This document shows, one piece after another, positions 15,192 through 23,728 of a stretch of DNA of 64,000 nucleotides. Position numbers and translations under genes: made by a program. Source of the stretch: Rhizobium mesoamericanum STM3625 (lineage in GTDB: Bacteria > Pseudomonadota > Alphaproteobacteria > Rhizobiales > Rhizobiaceae); assembly GCF_000312665.1 (NCBI RefSeq), contig NZ_HF536772.1, positions 1,397,496 to 1,461,495 of the forward strand, written 5' to 3'. The notes under the pieces were generated by a model. That model was given only the letters and a program-made list of their open reading frames with translations. It made no database searches and had not been told where the DNA came from. Numbering within the stretch: position 1 is the stretch's first letter; each line of letters starts with the position of its first letter.

Positions 15192-16124
15192 ATGCAGCCC
15201 AACCAGCTCACTTCAGGCGATGTGATCGCCGACCGCCGCGCCGATTATGCCAAGATGCTCGACGAAAGCGGTGAACCGAATGCTGCCGCCGAACTGATGG
15301 AACAGGCGCTGGAGCTGGCGCCGCGCTGGGGGGCCGGCTGGTATCGGCTGGCGGGCTACCGCGAGAAGGCAGGAAACAAGGACGGCGCGATCGAGGCCTA
15401 TCGGCAGACGTTGGAGGTCAGCCCGGACGATATCTTTGGTGCCGAGCTCAAGCTCGCGCTGCTCGGGGATCTCGCAACGCCCGACCAGCCGCCAAGCAGC
15501 TATGTCGAGCGACTGTTCGACGACTATGCCGATCGCTTCGAGGCGTCGCTGGTGGAGAAACTGGATTATAGCGTTCCGGCCAAGCTTGCAGCACTCGTTG
15601 CGACAACCGGCAGGAATTATATGCTGGCCGTGGACCTCGGTTGCGGCACCGGCTTGCTGGGACCGGAAATCCGTGATCGGGTTGCGCGTCTCGAGGGGTT
15701 CGACCTGTCACAGAACATGCTTGCCAAGGCAGCCGAGAAGAATGTCTACGATCATCTGGCACAGGCCGACCTGTCGCTGGCTCCGGAGGCGACGGGTCTC
15801 TTTGCAGAAGGCGCGGTGCAGCGCGCCGACCTCATAACCGCAGCCGACGTGCTGATGTATCTCGGAAATCTAGAGAGCGTCTTCGAGGCTGTTTCCGCGC
15901 TTGTCATGCCAGGTGCCGATTTTGCATTTTCGGTCGAGGATGCTGGCGAGGGCGATGGCTTCCATCTTGCGCAGTCACTGCGCTACGCCCATTCGGAAAT
16001 CTACGTCCGCGCACTTTGCATCCGCCATGGCCTCGAGATCGTCGCGGTCAGCAAGACTCCTATTCGCAAAGATGGCGCAAACATCGTTTCAGGCATTCTG
16101 TTCCTTACGCGCAAGGCGGCTTAG
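15192..16124 (+). CDS. TPR-containing SAM-dependent methyltransferase
   Basis: A 310-residue cytoplasmic protein. Residues about 10-95 hold tetratricopeptide-like helices (AELMEQALELAPRWGAGWYRLAGYREKAGNKDGAIEAYRQTLEVSPDD). The rest is a class I methyltransferase with motif I AVDLGCGTGLLGPEI, the acidic residue in LEGFDLSQNML and post-I regions ITAADVLMYLGNLESVF. This TPR-plus-methyltransferase arrangement (COG4976-like) is frequent in alphaproteobacteria and its substrate is unknown. The ATG at 15192 (MQPNQLTSG) is chosen over 15147 because the TPR region follows naturally. Confidence 0.85.
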   Translation: MQPNQLTSGDVIADRRADYAKMLDESGEPNAAAELMEQALELAPRWGAGWYRLAGYREKAGNKDGAIEAYRQTLEVSPDDIFGAELKLALLGDLATPDQPPSSYVERLFDDYADRFEASLVEKLDYSVPAKLAALVATTGRNYMLAVDLGCGTGLLGPEIRDRVARLEGFDLSQNMLAKAAEKNVYDHLAQADLSLAPEATGLFAEGAVQRADLITAADVLMYLGNLESVFEAVSALVMPGADFAFSVEDAGEGDGFHLAQSLRYAHSEIYVRALCIRHGLEIVAVSKTPIRKDGANIVSGILFLTRKAA

Positions 16125-16332
16125 CGGAACGATTCTTGCGAAGTGATAATAGGTCAGCATTGCTTACGCATTTTGCTTGATCGCGCTGCAAAAACACTGA
16201 TAATGTTGGCGAATTCAGTAGGGATGCCCTCAGGATTTTGAGGGGCCTGACATCATTTATCACCGACATTTCGTCACGCTCGGGTCTCGCCGGGGCGCAT
16301 TTGAACATGTCTGCCTTTTGGGATCGACAATA
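16125..16332. other. Intergenic region upstream of yitT-like gene
   Basis: Holds a short hairpin CCCTCA-GGATTT-TGAGGG (16227-16244) about 90 bp before the gene. I compared the region by eye with common riboswitches and recognise none. Confidence 0.4.
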
Positions 16333-16968
16333 ATGGCACAGCTCTTCAACGCTCTCGGGTTCTGGAACACCAGCGCCACCCGTCACACCCCGATCGAAGA
16401 TGTTCAAGGGATTTTCTCGGGCAGCCTCGTTGCGGCACTCGGGCTCTATGTTCTGGCAAGCGCCGGTCTGCTGACCGGCAGCACCGCCGGCATCGCGTTC
16501 CTGCTCCACTATGCCCTTGGCGTGAACTTTGGTCTCGCCTTCTTCCTGCTCAACCTGCCATTCTTTTATCTCTCGTGGACGCGACTGGGCGTGGCCTTCA
16601 CGATCAAGACCTTTATCGCGATCGGTCTGACATCCCTGATGACCAGCCTGCAGCCAAAGGTCATGGACATTTCCGCCATCCATTCGGCCTGGGCAGCACT
16701 TCTCGGCGGCTTGCTGCTGGGCTTCGGTCTTCTGGCGCTCTATCGCCATCGCGCCAGTCTCGGTGGGGTCGGCATTCTCGGCATCTACATGCAGGAGCGT
16801 TTCGGCATCCGTGCCGGCCTCGTGCAGATGGCGATCGACCTTTGCGTGCTGGCTGCAGCTTTCTTCGTCACCACTCCGCCGGTGGTCATCTATTCGGTTC
16901 TCGGCGCGGTAGTGCTGAACCTCTTCGTGGCCATCAACCACCGCGCCGATCGCTATATTGCGCTTTAG
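16333..16968 (+). CDS. YitT-family membrane protein
   Basis: A 211-residue integral membrane protein. The core DUF161-type repeats are visible: GIFSGSLVAALGLYVLASAGLLTGSTAGIAFLLHYALG, then LNLPFFYLSWTRLGVAFTIKTF, and a second half with GLLALYRHRASLGGVGILGIYMQ. About six helices are predicted. It lacks the C-terminal soluble DUF2179 domain found in Bacillus YitT proteins, making this the short proteobacterial form. Function unknown. Its 3' end overlaps the AhpD-like gene by 4 bp (convergent). Confidence 0.83.
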   Translation: MAQLFNALGFWNTSATRHTPIEDVQGIFSGSLVAALGLYVLASAGLLTGSTAGIAFLLHYALGVNFGLAFFLLNLPFFYLSWTRLGVAFTIKTFIAIGLTSLMTSLQPKVMDISAIHSAWAALLGGLLLGFGLLALYRHRASLGGVGILGIYMQERFGIRAGLVQMAIDLCVLAAAFFVTTPPVVIYSVLGAVVLNLFVAINHRADRYIAL

Positions 16969-17426
16969 GCAGCCTGTGCCGGCTTGTCGATTGGGTGCTG
17001 TGATCGGAAGCCGACGGCGAGCCGGTTCCAGACATTGATCGTGCCGATGGCGACCGTGATCTTGGTGATCTCTTCTTCGGAGAAGTGGGCCTTCAGGGCT
17101 TCGAAATCGGCGTCCGGCGCGCCCGTTTCAGCGATACGGGTCACCGCATCGACCCAACCGAGCAGGGCGCGCTCCTTGGCGTCATAGACCGGGGATTCCC
17201 GCCAGACGCACATCAGGTTGATCCACTGTTCGCTGAGCCCGTCGTGCCTGGCTTCCTTCACGTGCATATCGACGCAATAGGCGCAGCCGTTGATCTGCGA
17301 GGCGCGTAGCTTGATCAGGTGGATGAAACGGCGCTCGAGGCCGGAGCCCTGAACATATTGCTCGAGGGCGGCAACGGCCTTGTAAGCGTCCGGCGATGCC
17401 TTGGCGAAGTTGAAACGTGTTTGCAT
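16965..17426 (-). CDS. Carboxymuconolactone decarboxylase/AhpD-like protein
   Basis: A 153-residue cytoplasmic protein of the AhpD-like superfamily. The redox motif is intact: NGCAYCVDMHVKEAR has CxxC with a following His. The helical lead (YVQGSGLERRFIHLIKLRASQI) and the C-terminal ITVAIGTINVWNRLAVGFR match peroxidase-related alkylhydroperoxidase-like proteins. Such proteins reduce peroxides or partner with thiol systems. The Rrf2 regulator gene lies 28 bp upstream in the same direction, so this is probably its regulated target. Confidence 0.88.
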   Translation of the reverse strand: MQTRFNFAKASPDAYKAVAALEQYVQGSGLERRFIHLIKLRASQINGCAYCVDMHVKEARHDGLSEQWINLMCVWRESPVYDAKERALLGWVDAVTRIAETGAPDADFEALKAHFSEEEITKITVAIGTINVWNRLAVGFRSQHPIDKPAQAA

Positions 17427-17454
17427 AGTTCATTCTCCTTTTGGTTTTTGGCGC

Positions 17455-17955
17455 TCAGCGAGCCGCTCTGCGTTCATTCATTTCAAGGAAGGCGCAGCCG
17501 CGGGCGGCGATGCCGCCGTCATCATCAGCAGCGAGCTGCGCCAGAATGTCGGCGATGCTGGTCTTGGCGAGTTCTGCGCGATAGACGCGCTCGGCCTTCA
17601 GCATCGCCGCGCTGATCTGGCAGGGTTTGGTGAAATAGCGCCCCGGCAGCTGGTTCGGCCCACGCTGGCGGATTTCGCTGCAACGGAACGCCGGCTCCGG
17701 TCCTTCGACCGCGAGCACGATGTCGAGGAGGCTGATGTCTTCCGTAGGCTTCGCCAATTTGTATCCGCCCTTCGGCCCGGGAACGGGGTTTACGATCCCG
17801 GCACCGGAGAGCGCCTGCAGGTGCTTCAAAAGATAGCTCGTAGAAACCCCGTGAAACTCCGCCAGGGCGGCGGCTGAAAGCACGCCCCCTTCTGACAGAC
17901 CGGCCAGCATCGCGACGCTGTGTATCGCCTGCTCGACGCCATCACCTAGTTTCAT
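17455..17955 (-). CDS. Rrf2-family transcriptional regulator
   Basis: A 166-residue winged-helix regulator: GVEQAIHSVAMLAGLSEGGVLSAAALAEFHGVSTSYLLKHLQALSGAGIV (HTH), GPKGGYKLAKPTEDISLLDIVLAVEGPEP (wing and dimer helix). It has three later cysteines (FRCSE, KPCQI, RGCAF), but they are not spaced like the iron-sulfur ligands of IscR or NsrR. Direct thiol sensing or no cluster is therefore as likely. It sits upstream of the AhpD-like gene, suggesting a peroxide or electrophile response. A palindrome 21 bp upstream is its likely own operator. Confidence 0.87.
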   Translation of the reverse strand: MKLGDGVEQAIHSVAMLAGLSEGGVLSAAALAEFHGVSTSYLLKHLQALSGAGIVNPVPGPKGGYKLAKPTEDISLLDIVLAVEGPEPAFRCSEIRQRGPNQLPGRYFTKPCQISAAMLKAERVYRAELAKTSIADILAQLAADDDGGIAARGCAFLEMNERRAAR

Positions 17956-17975
17956 CGGACAATCTCCTCATATCG

Positions 17976-17992
17976 TGGATAAAAAATATCCA
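17976..17992. promoter_or_regulatory. Likely operator of the Rrf2 regulator (TGGATA-AAAAA-TATCCA)
   Basis: Perfect 6-bp arms with a 5-base A-rich spacer, centred 29 bp upstream of the Rrf2 start codon, where it would cover the transcription start. Rrf2 proteins usually bind palindromes of this size in front of their own operon. The assignment rests on position and symmetry only. Confidence 0.55.
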
Positions 17993-18129
17993 TGATTATG
18001 ATCTATGTCAAGACGGCGTATGAAAGGGATCGAATAGAAAGGGCGACGCACACGTCTGGGGTTGTGAAGCAGCAAGGATTCGCTAAAGTCGAGTTGTTGG
18101 GCAAAAATAATTCCAATAAGGGAACAGCA

Positions 18130-18885
18130 ATGAGAAAGACCATTTTCCTGGCTGCCGCAGCCTTGCTTGCGGCGACGCATCTCGCCTCGGCCGAGGACAC
18201 GATCCGCATCGCAACTGAGGGCGCCTATCCTCCCTTCAACTACGTCGAATCCGACGGTAGCCTGAAGGGCCTTGACGTCGACATGGCCAATGCGCTCTGT
18301 GAAGAGATGAAGGCCAAGTGCACGATCGTTGCGCAGGACTGGGATGGCATCATCCCCGGGCTTCTAGCCAAGAAGTATGATGCCATCATCGCCTCGATGA
18401 GCATCACCGAGGAACGCAAGAAGCAGATCGACTTCACGAACAAGTACTACACGACGCCGCTGGCGATCGCCGTGCCGAAGGACAGCCCGCTCAAGGGCGT
18501 CACGGTCGACGACATGAAGGGCAAGGTCGTCGGTGCGCAGGCATCGACTACGCAAGCCGACTACGCCAACGACGTCTACGCCAAGGGCGGTGCTGAAGCA
18601 AAGATGTATCCGACGCAGGACGAAGCCGTCGCCGACCTGCAGAACGGCCGCATGGACGCCCTGATCTCCGACAAGTTCGTGGTGGTCGACTGGCTGAACA
18701 AGGCCGGCAAGGATTGCTGCAAGCTGCTCGGCGACGTCCCCGGCACGGAAACGCAGGCCGGCATCGGCATCCGCCAGGGCGAGACCGAACTTAAGGAGCG
18801 CTTCAACAAGGCAATCGATGCGCTCGTCGCCAACGGGAAGTATCAGCAGATCACCAAGAAGTACTTCCCCTTCGACATTTATTGA
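18130..18885 (+). CDS. Amino-acid ABC transporter substrate-binding protein
   Basis: A 251-residue periplasmic protein of the HisJ/ArgT/OccT group (SBP family 3). It has a signal peptide (KTIFLAAAALLAATHLASAED), then IRIATEGAYPPFNYVESDGSLKGLDVDMANALCEEM and the Asp/Arg ligand regions DAIIASMSITEERKKQIDFTNKYY. GAQASTTQADY follows at the hinge and NGKYQQITKKYFPFDIY ends the protein. This group binds basic amino acids or opines. No permease or ATPase gene follows; the next gene is a DadA-like oxidoreductase, so uptake and oxidation of an amino acid may be linked. Confidence 0.9.
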   Translation: MRKTIFLAAAALLAATHLASAEDTIRIATEGAYPPFNYVESDGSLKGLDVDMANALCEEMKAKCTIVAQDWDGIIPGLLAKKYDAIIASMSITEERKKQIDFTNKYYTTPLAIAVPKDSPLKGVTVDDMKGKVVGAQASTTQADYANDVYAKGGAEAKMYPTQDEAVADLQNGRMDALISDKFVVVDWLNKAGKDCCKLLGDVPGTETQAGIGIRQGETELKERFNKAIDALVANGKYQQITKKYFPFDIY

Positions 18886-18903
18886 TCGCCTGTCGATCCA
18901 ACC

Positions 18904-18928
18904 GCGTGGAGGCCAAAAGCCTCCGCGC
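18904..18928 (+). terminator. Hairpin between the binding-protein and DadA-like genes
   Basis: A 10-bp stem (one G-T pair) with loop CAAAA, followed by CTTTG. It lies 19 bp after the binding-protein stop and could partly terminate, leaving lower expression of the oxidoreductase, a common pattern after abundant binding proteins. Confidence 0.55.
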
Positions 18929-18947
18929 CTTTGATCAAGTCCATCCC

Positions 18948-20201
18948 ATGAAAACAGATATTCTCGTTCTTGGTGCCGGCATTGTCGGCGTCAGCGCCGC
19001 CATTCATTTGCAGGATCGCGGCCGCTTGGTCGTACTTGCCGACCGCGGCGAGCCGGGCGGCGGCACTAGCTACGGCAATGCCGGGCTGATCGAGCGCTCC
19101 TCCGTCGTTCCATACGCCTTTCCGCGGCAGCTCGGCGCCATTGCCAAATATGCGCTGAACGGCTCATCGGATGTCCGTTATGATCCGGCCTACCTGCCGC
19201 GCATCGCCGCGTGGCTGGCGCGCTACTGGTGGCATTCGTCGCCTGCCAATCTAGAAAAGGCGACACGCGCGCTACTGCCGTTGATCGAGGCCAGCGTGAC
19301 GGAACATGACAAACTGATTGGCCGCGCCGGCGCCTCGGATCTCATCCGCGCACGCGGCTGGGTGTCGTTCTATAAGAACCCGCGCCGGTTCGACGCTGCG
19401 CGTGCAGAAGCCGAAGGCCTCTCTGCTCATGGTCTGGGGATCCGCGTTCTCGACGCCAGCGAGTTTCTGGCGCTGGAGCCCGCCTTTGCCGCGCGCGGCA
19501 GCGGTATCGCCGGCGGCGTGCACTGGCTCGACCCAAAGACTGTCACCGACCCGCAGGCGCTGACGGCAGCCTATGCAAAGCTCTTCACAGCGGCTGGAGG
19601 CGCGATCGTCCGGGCCGACGCCTCGGCACTGCGCGAAGAGAAGAACGGCTGGTCGATCGTCACCAATGAAGGCAAGATTATCGAAGCCGGCGAGATCGTC
19701 GTCGCCCTCGGTCCGCAATCCGGCCTGATCTTCCGCAAGCTCGGCTATCGGTTGCCGCTGGCAGTCAAGCGCGGCTACCACCGGCACTATGCGCAGCGCG
19801 AAGGCCAACCGCTCGGCCATTCCGTCGTTGACGAGGAAGCAGGCTACGTGCTGGCGCCGATGGCCCGCGGCATACGGCTGACGACGGGCATCGAATTCGC
19901 TGCGCCCGATGCGCCGCCGAATACCATCCAACTACGCCGCGATGAGAAACATGCTCGTACGCTCTTTCCGCTCGGCGAGCCGATAGAGGCGACGCCCTGG
20001 CTCGGCCTGCGTCCCTGCCTGCCTGATATGCGCCCGGTAATTGGTCCGGCGCCGCGCCATCGCGGCCTCTGGTTCAATTTCGGCCACGCTCATCACGGAC
20101 TGACGCTCGGCCCGGCAAGCGGCCGGCTGCTGGCGGAGCAGATGGCAGGCAACGACCCCTTCGCCGATCCCAAGCCATTCCATCCGCATCGCTTCCTGTA
20201 G
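18948..20201 (+). CDS. DadA-like FAD-dependent D-amino-acid dehydrogenase/oxidoreductase
   Basis: A 417-residue member of the DAO family. The N-terminal dinucleotide fold is DILVLGAGIVGVSAAIHLQDRG. GTSYGNAGLIERSS is the FAD motif seen in DadA. The C terminus has GLRPCLPDMRPVIGPAPRH and FGHAHHGLTLGPASGRLLAEQM. These enzymes oxidatively deaminate D-amino acids and feed electrons to the membrane chain. The substrate is not determined; the neighbouring basic-amino-acid-type binding protein suggests an arginine-like or opine-related compound. The ATG at 18948 places the FAD fold at residue 4. Confidence 0.88.
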   Translation: MKTDILVLGAGIVGVSAAIHLQDRGRLVVLADRGEPGGGTSYGNAGLIERSSVVPYAFPRQLGAIAKYALNGSSDVRYDPAYLPRIAAWLARYWWHSSPANLEKATRALLPLIEASVTEHDKLIGRAGASDLIRARGWVSFYKNPRRFDAARAEAEGLSAHGLGIRVLDASEFLALEPAFAARGSGIAGGVHWLDPKTVTDPQALTAAYAKLFTAAGGAIVRADASALREEKNGWSIVTNEGKIIEAGEIVVALGPQSGLIFRKLGYRLPLAVKRGYHRHYAQREGQPLGHSVVDEEAGYVLAPMARGIRLTTGIEFAAPDAPPNTIQLRRDEKHARTLFPLGEPIEATPWLGLRPCLPDMRPVIGPAPRHRGLWFNFGHAHHGLTLGPASGRLLAEQMAGNDPFADPKPFHPHRFL

Positions 20202-20252
20202 CGGATAGATCTGGCATTCTATTTCGGCTGCCGGTGCACTACCTTTAGCGTC

Positions 20253-22763
20253 GTGGACCAGATCGATTCCGAAGCCCGCGTTGTCCTGCCGCCGCCTTTT
20301 ACCCGCTGGTTCGCGGACAAGGGGTGGCACCCGCGCGCCCATCAGCTGGAATTACTGGCCCGCGCCGAGGCGGGCGACAGCACGCTGCTGATCGCGCCAA
20401 CCGGCGCCGGCAAGACGCTCGCCGGCTTCCTGCCATCATTGACCGACCTGACCCGCCGCGGCCGGATCCCGCCGGGCTCCGCCTTCACGGGCATCCACAC
20501 GCTCTACATCTCGCCGCTGAAGGCGCTCGCCGTCGATATCGAGCGGAACCTGATGAAACCGGTGGAAGAAATGGGTCTGCCTGTGACGGTTGAGAACCGC
20601 ACTGGCGACACACCTCTTGCCAAGCGCCAGCGCCAGAGGCTGAACCCGCCCGATATTCTGCTGACCACCCCGGAGCAGGTGGCCCTGCTGCTCGCCAATC
20701 GCGAGGCTGAGCGCTTCTTCAAGGACCTCAAATACATCGTCTTCGATGAGCTGCATTCGCTGGTCACGTCAAAGCGTGGCCACATGCTCTCGCTTGGCCT
20801 TGCCCGCCTGCGCCGGCTCGCGCCCGCCCTGCAGACGATCGGCCTTTCGGCCACCGTCTCCAATCCGATGGATCTGCAAAAATGGCTGGTTGCGCAAAGG
20901 GAAGGCGAAAATTGCCACGCAGGGCTTGTCATCGTCGAAGGCGGTGCCAAGCCCGACATTTCGATCCTGTCGACCGAGGAGCACATCCCCTGGTCGGGCC
21001 ATTCGGCGAAATACGCGATCCCCGATGTCTACAAGCAGCTCCTTGACCATCGCACGACGCTGCTCTTCGTCAACACCCGGTCGCAGGCTGAGATGCTGTT
21101 CCAGGAGCTCTGGACGGTGAACGAGGAAAACTTGCCGATCGCGCTGCATCACGGCTCGCTCGATGTTGGGCAGCGGCGCAAGGTGGAGGCTGCGATGGCG
21201 GCAAACCGGTTGCGCGCCGTCGTCGCCACCTCGACGCTCGACCTCGGCATCGACTGGGGCGATGTCGATCTCGTCGTCCATGTCGGTGCGCCAAAGGGCG
21301 CCTCGCGGCTTGCCCAGCGTATCGGCCGCGCAAACCACCGCATGGACGAACCCTCAAAGGCAATCCTCGTGCCCGCCAATCGCTTCGAGGTGATGGAATG
21401 CCAGGCGGCGCTCGACGCAAACTATATCGGTGCGCAGGATACGCCGCCGGTCGGAAAGGGTGCTCTTGATGCACTGGCGCAGCATGTGCTCGGCATGGCC
21501 TGCGCTGAACCATTTGACATGCTGGAACTCTACGACGAGATTTCAAGTGCCTCGCCATATGCCGATCTGCCCTGGGAGACCTTCGAGCGCGTCGTCGATT
21601 TCGTCGCGACAGGCGGCTATGCGTTGCGCACCTATGAGCGTTACGCCCGCATCCGCAAGACCAAGGAGGGACGCTGGCGTGTTTCCAATCCGCAGGTGGC
21701 GCAGCAATACCGGCTGAACCTCGGCACCATCGTTGAAAGCCCGATGCTCAATCTGCGCATGGTTAAGCGTGGCGAGGGCGGCCGGATCGGTCGCGGCGGC
21801 GCGGCGCTCGGCAAGGTCGAGGAATACTTCCTCGAGCAGCTTTCACCAGGCGACACCTTCATCTTCGCGGGCAAGGTGCTGCGCTTCGAGGGTATCCGGG
21901 AGAATGAGGCCCTTGTCTCGCAGGCCTTTTCGATGGACCCGAAGATCCCCTCTTATGCCGGTGGCAAGTTCCCGCTCTCCACCTATCTGGCGGACCAAGT
22001 GCGTTCGATGATCGCGGACCCCGACCGCTGGCGCCATCTGCCGGATCAGGTGCGCGACTGGCTGGCGATCCAGAATGAGAAGTCGATGCTGCCGAAGCGC
22101 GACGAGCTGCTGATCGAAACCTTCCCGCGCGGCAGCCGCTGCTATATGGTCATCTATCCCTTCGAGGGGCGGCTGGCGCACCAGACGCTCGGCATGCTGC
22201 TGACGCGGCGCCTCGACCGGGCCGGTGCCAAACCTCTCGGCTTCGTCGCAACGGACTATTCGCTCGGCATCTGGGGCTTCGAGGATATGGGACTGATGAT
22301 CCGCAATGGCCGGCTTAACCTCGCCGATCTCTTCGATGAAGACATGCTGGGCGACGACCTTGAAAGCTGGCTCGACGAATCATTCCTTTTGAAGCGCACC
22401 TTCCGCAATTGCGCCGTGATTGCAGGCTTGATCGAGCGCCGTCACCCGGGCAAGGAAAAGACCGGGCGACAGGTGACGGTTTCGGCCGATCTGATCTATG
22501 ATGTGCTCAGAACCCACGAGCCTGATCACATTCTCTTGCAGGCGACACGGCAGGATGCGGCAAGCGGCCTTTTGGATATTTCCCGGCTTGGCGATATGCT
22601 GAGGCGAATCAAGGGTCATATCACGCATCGTGCGCTCGACCACATCTCGCCGCTGGCGGTCCCCGTCATGCTGGAAATCGGCAAGGAGCCGGTGCACGGC
22701 GAAGCCCATGACGCAGTGCTGGCGGAAGCCGCCGACGACCTGATCGCCGAGGCGCTGGCCTAG
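20253..22763 (+). CDS. Lhr-like DEXH-box helicase, ligase-associated DNA damage response type
   Basis: An 836-residue superfamily 2 helicase: LLIAPTGAGKTLAGFLPSL (Walker A), TTPEQVALLL, FDELHSL (DExH box), IGLSATVSNP (motif III), LLFVNTRSQAEMLFQELW (IV), VVATSTLDLGIDWGDVDLVVHVGAPKGASRLAQRIGRANHR (V-VI). A long C-terminal Lhr domain follows. In many bacteria this protein is encoded with PdeM, an ATP-dependent ligase and an exonuclease-like protein; here only PdeM follows, 106 bp downstream. Start codon GTG at 20253; no strong ribosome binding site is seen, so the exact start is less sure. Confidence 0.93.
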   Translation: MDQIDSEARVVLPPPFTRWFADKGWHPRAHQLELLARAEAGDSTLLIAPTGAGKTLAGFLPSLTDLTRRGRIPPGSAFTGIHTLYISPLKALAVDIERNLMKPVEEMGLPVTVENRTGDTPLAKRQRQRLNPPDILLTTPEQVALLLANREAERFFKDLKYIVFDELHSLVTSKRGHMLSLGLARLRRLAPALQTIGLSATVSNPMDLQKWLVAQREGENCHAGLVIVEGGAKPDISILSTEEHIPWSGHSAKYAIPDVYKQLLDHRTTLLFVNTRSQAEMLFQELWTVNEENLPIALHHGSLDVGQRRKVEAAMAANRLRAVVATSTLDLGIDWGDVDLVVHVGAPKGASRLAQRIGRANHRMDEPSKAILVPANRFEVMECQAALDANYIGAQDTPPVGKGALDALAQHVLGMACAEPFDMLELYDEISSASPYADLPWETFERVVDFVATGGYALRTYERYARIRKTKEGRWRVSNPQVAQQYRLNLGTIVESPMLNLRMVKRGEGGRIGRGGAALGKVEEYFLEQLSPGDTFIFAGKVLRFEGIRENEALVSQAFSMDPKIPSYAGGKFPLSTYLADQVRSMIADPDRWRHLPDQVRDWLAIQNEKSMLPKRDELLIETFPRGSRCYMVIYPFEGRLAHQTLGMLLTRRLDRAGAKPLGFVATDYSLGIWGFEDMGLMIRNGRLNLADLFDEDMLGDDLESWLDESFLLKRTFRNCAVIAGLIERRHPGKEKTGRQVTVSADLIYDVLRTHEPDHILLQATRQDAASGLLDISRLGDMLRRIKGHITHRALDHISPLAVPVMLEIGKEPVHGEAHDAVLAEAADDLIAEALA

Positions 22764-22869
22764 AATAAGTCCCGGATAGGTTCGCGTCGGCTTACCATCC
22801 GGGGGGAATGCCCGATGACGACATGGAGCGGCCAGAGCGGAACCGCTTCCGAGACCAAGGACTGACCAA

Positions 22870-23598
22870 TTGATAAACCGCCTGGCGCTTGCGCGTGAAC
22901 TGAACGGAGTGGCTGCGCTGCCAGGCGTCGAGACCGCCGTCCACGGCGTTGCTGCCGTTTGCGATCCGCTTGGCGCGCTTTACATGTCCGACGCCGGAAT
23001 TCTAGTTGTTTCCGACCTGCACCTCGAGAAAGGCGCGGCCTTCGCCCGTCGCGGTATGATGCTGCCGCCCTACGACACCCTCGCGACATTGACTTTGCTT
23101 TCGGCCGTCGTCACCCGCTACGATCCGAAGTTGGTGGTCTCGCTCGGCGACAATTTCCATGATCGCATTGGCTCGGCGCACCTTCCCGAGGCGTTCCGCA
23201 GCCTGATATCGGAAATGGCGCGCGGCCGTGAGTGGGTCTGGATCAACGGCAACCACGATCCCGATGGCACGGTCGATCTGCCGGGCGCTTCCGTCGATGA
23301 GATGCATTATGGCGGCCTGACCTTCCGCCACGAGCCTAACGGCGGCCTGCAGAAGGGTGAGATCGCCGGGCACCTGCATCCGGCCGCAACTGTGCGCCGT
23401 CGTGAAAAATCGGTCCGCCGCCCATGCTTTGCCACCGACGGGGCCCGCCTTGTGATGCCCGCCTTTGGCGTCATGACCGGTGGCCTCGACCTTCGTCACA
23501 AGGCGATGAAGGGGCTTTTCGATAACACGTCGCTGATTGCCCATCTTCTCGGGCGAGACCGGATCTACTCCGTCAGGTTCGGAAACCTCGTGGGGTGA
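22870..23598 (+). CDS. pdeM: Ligase-associated DNA damage response endonuclease PdeM
   Basis: A 242-residue calcineurin-like metallophosphoesterase. Its metal-binding blocks are LVVSDLHLEKGAAFARRG (D-x-H), VSLGDNFHD (GDxxHD), WINGNHDPD (GNHD) and EIAGHLHPAATV (GHxH), all intact. The family partners the Lhr-like helicase immediately upstream and is inferred to act as a nuclease in DNA repair. The start shown is a TTG; a GTG at 22909 is another candidate, so the N terminus is uncertain by about 13 residues. Confidence 0.92.
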   Translation: MINRLALARELNGVAALPGVETAVHGVAAVCDPLGALYMSDAGILVVSDLHLEKGAAFARRGMMLPPYDTLATLTLLSAVVTRYDPKLVVSLGDNFHDRIGSAHLPEAFRSLISEMARGREWVWINGNHDPDGTVDLPGASVDEMHYGGLTFRHEPNGGLQKGEIAGHLHPAATVRRREKSVRRPCFATDGARLVMPAFGVMTGGLDLRHKAMKGLFDNTSLIAHLLGRDRIYSVRFGNLVG

Positions 23599-23728
23599 AC
23601 ACCTCGCAGGCGGCGAGCGACACCAAGGTAACAGTTGCCGAGACACGGATAGAGCTGAAGAATGTCTGGGTTGTCGGAATCTCGTTTAGCCAGTCGTCTT
23701 CAAGGCAGACAAGCCATGGAGAACAGCA

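Noticed and set aside
16125-16332. Possible riboswitch upstream of the YitT gene
   Set aside because: Only a weak 6-bp hairpin is present and no known riboswitch consensus is matched.
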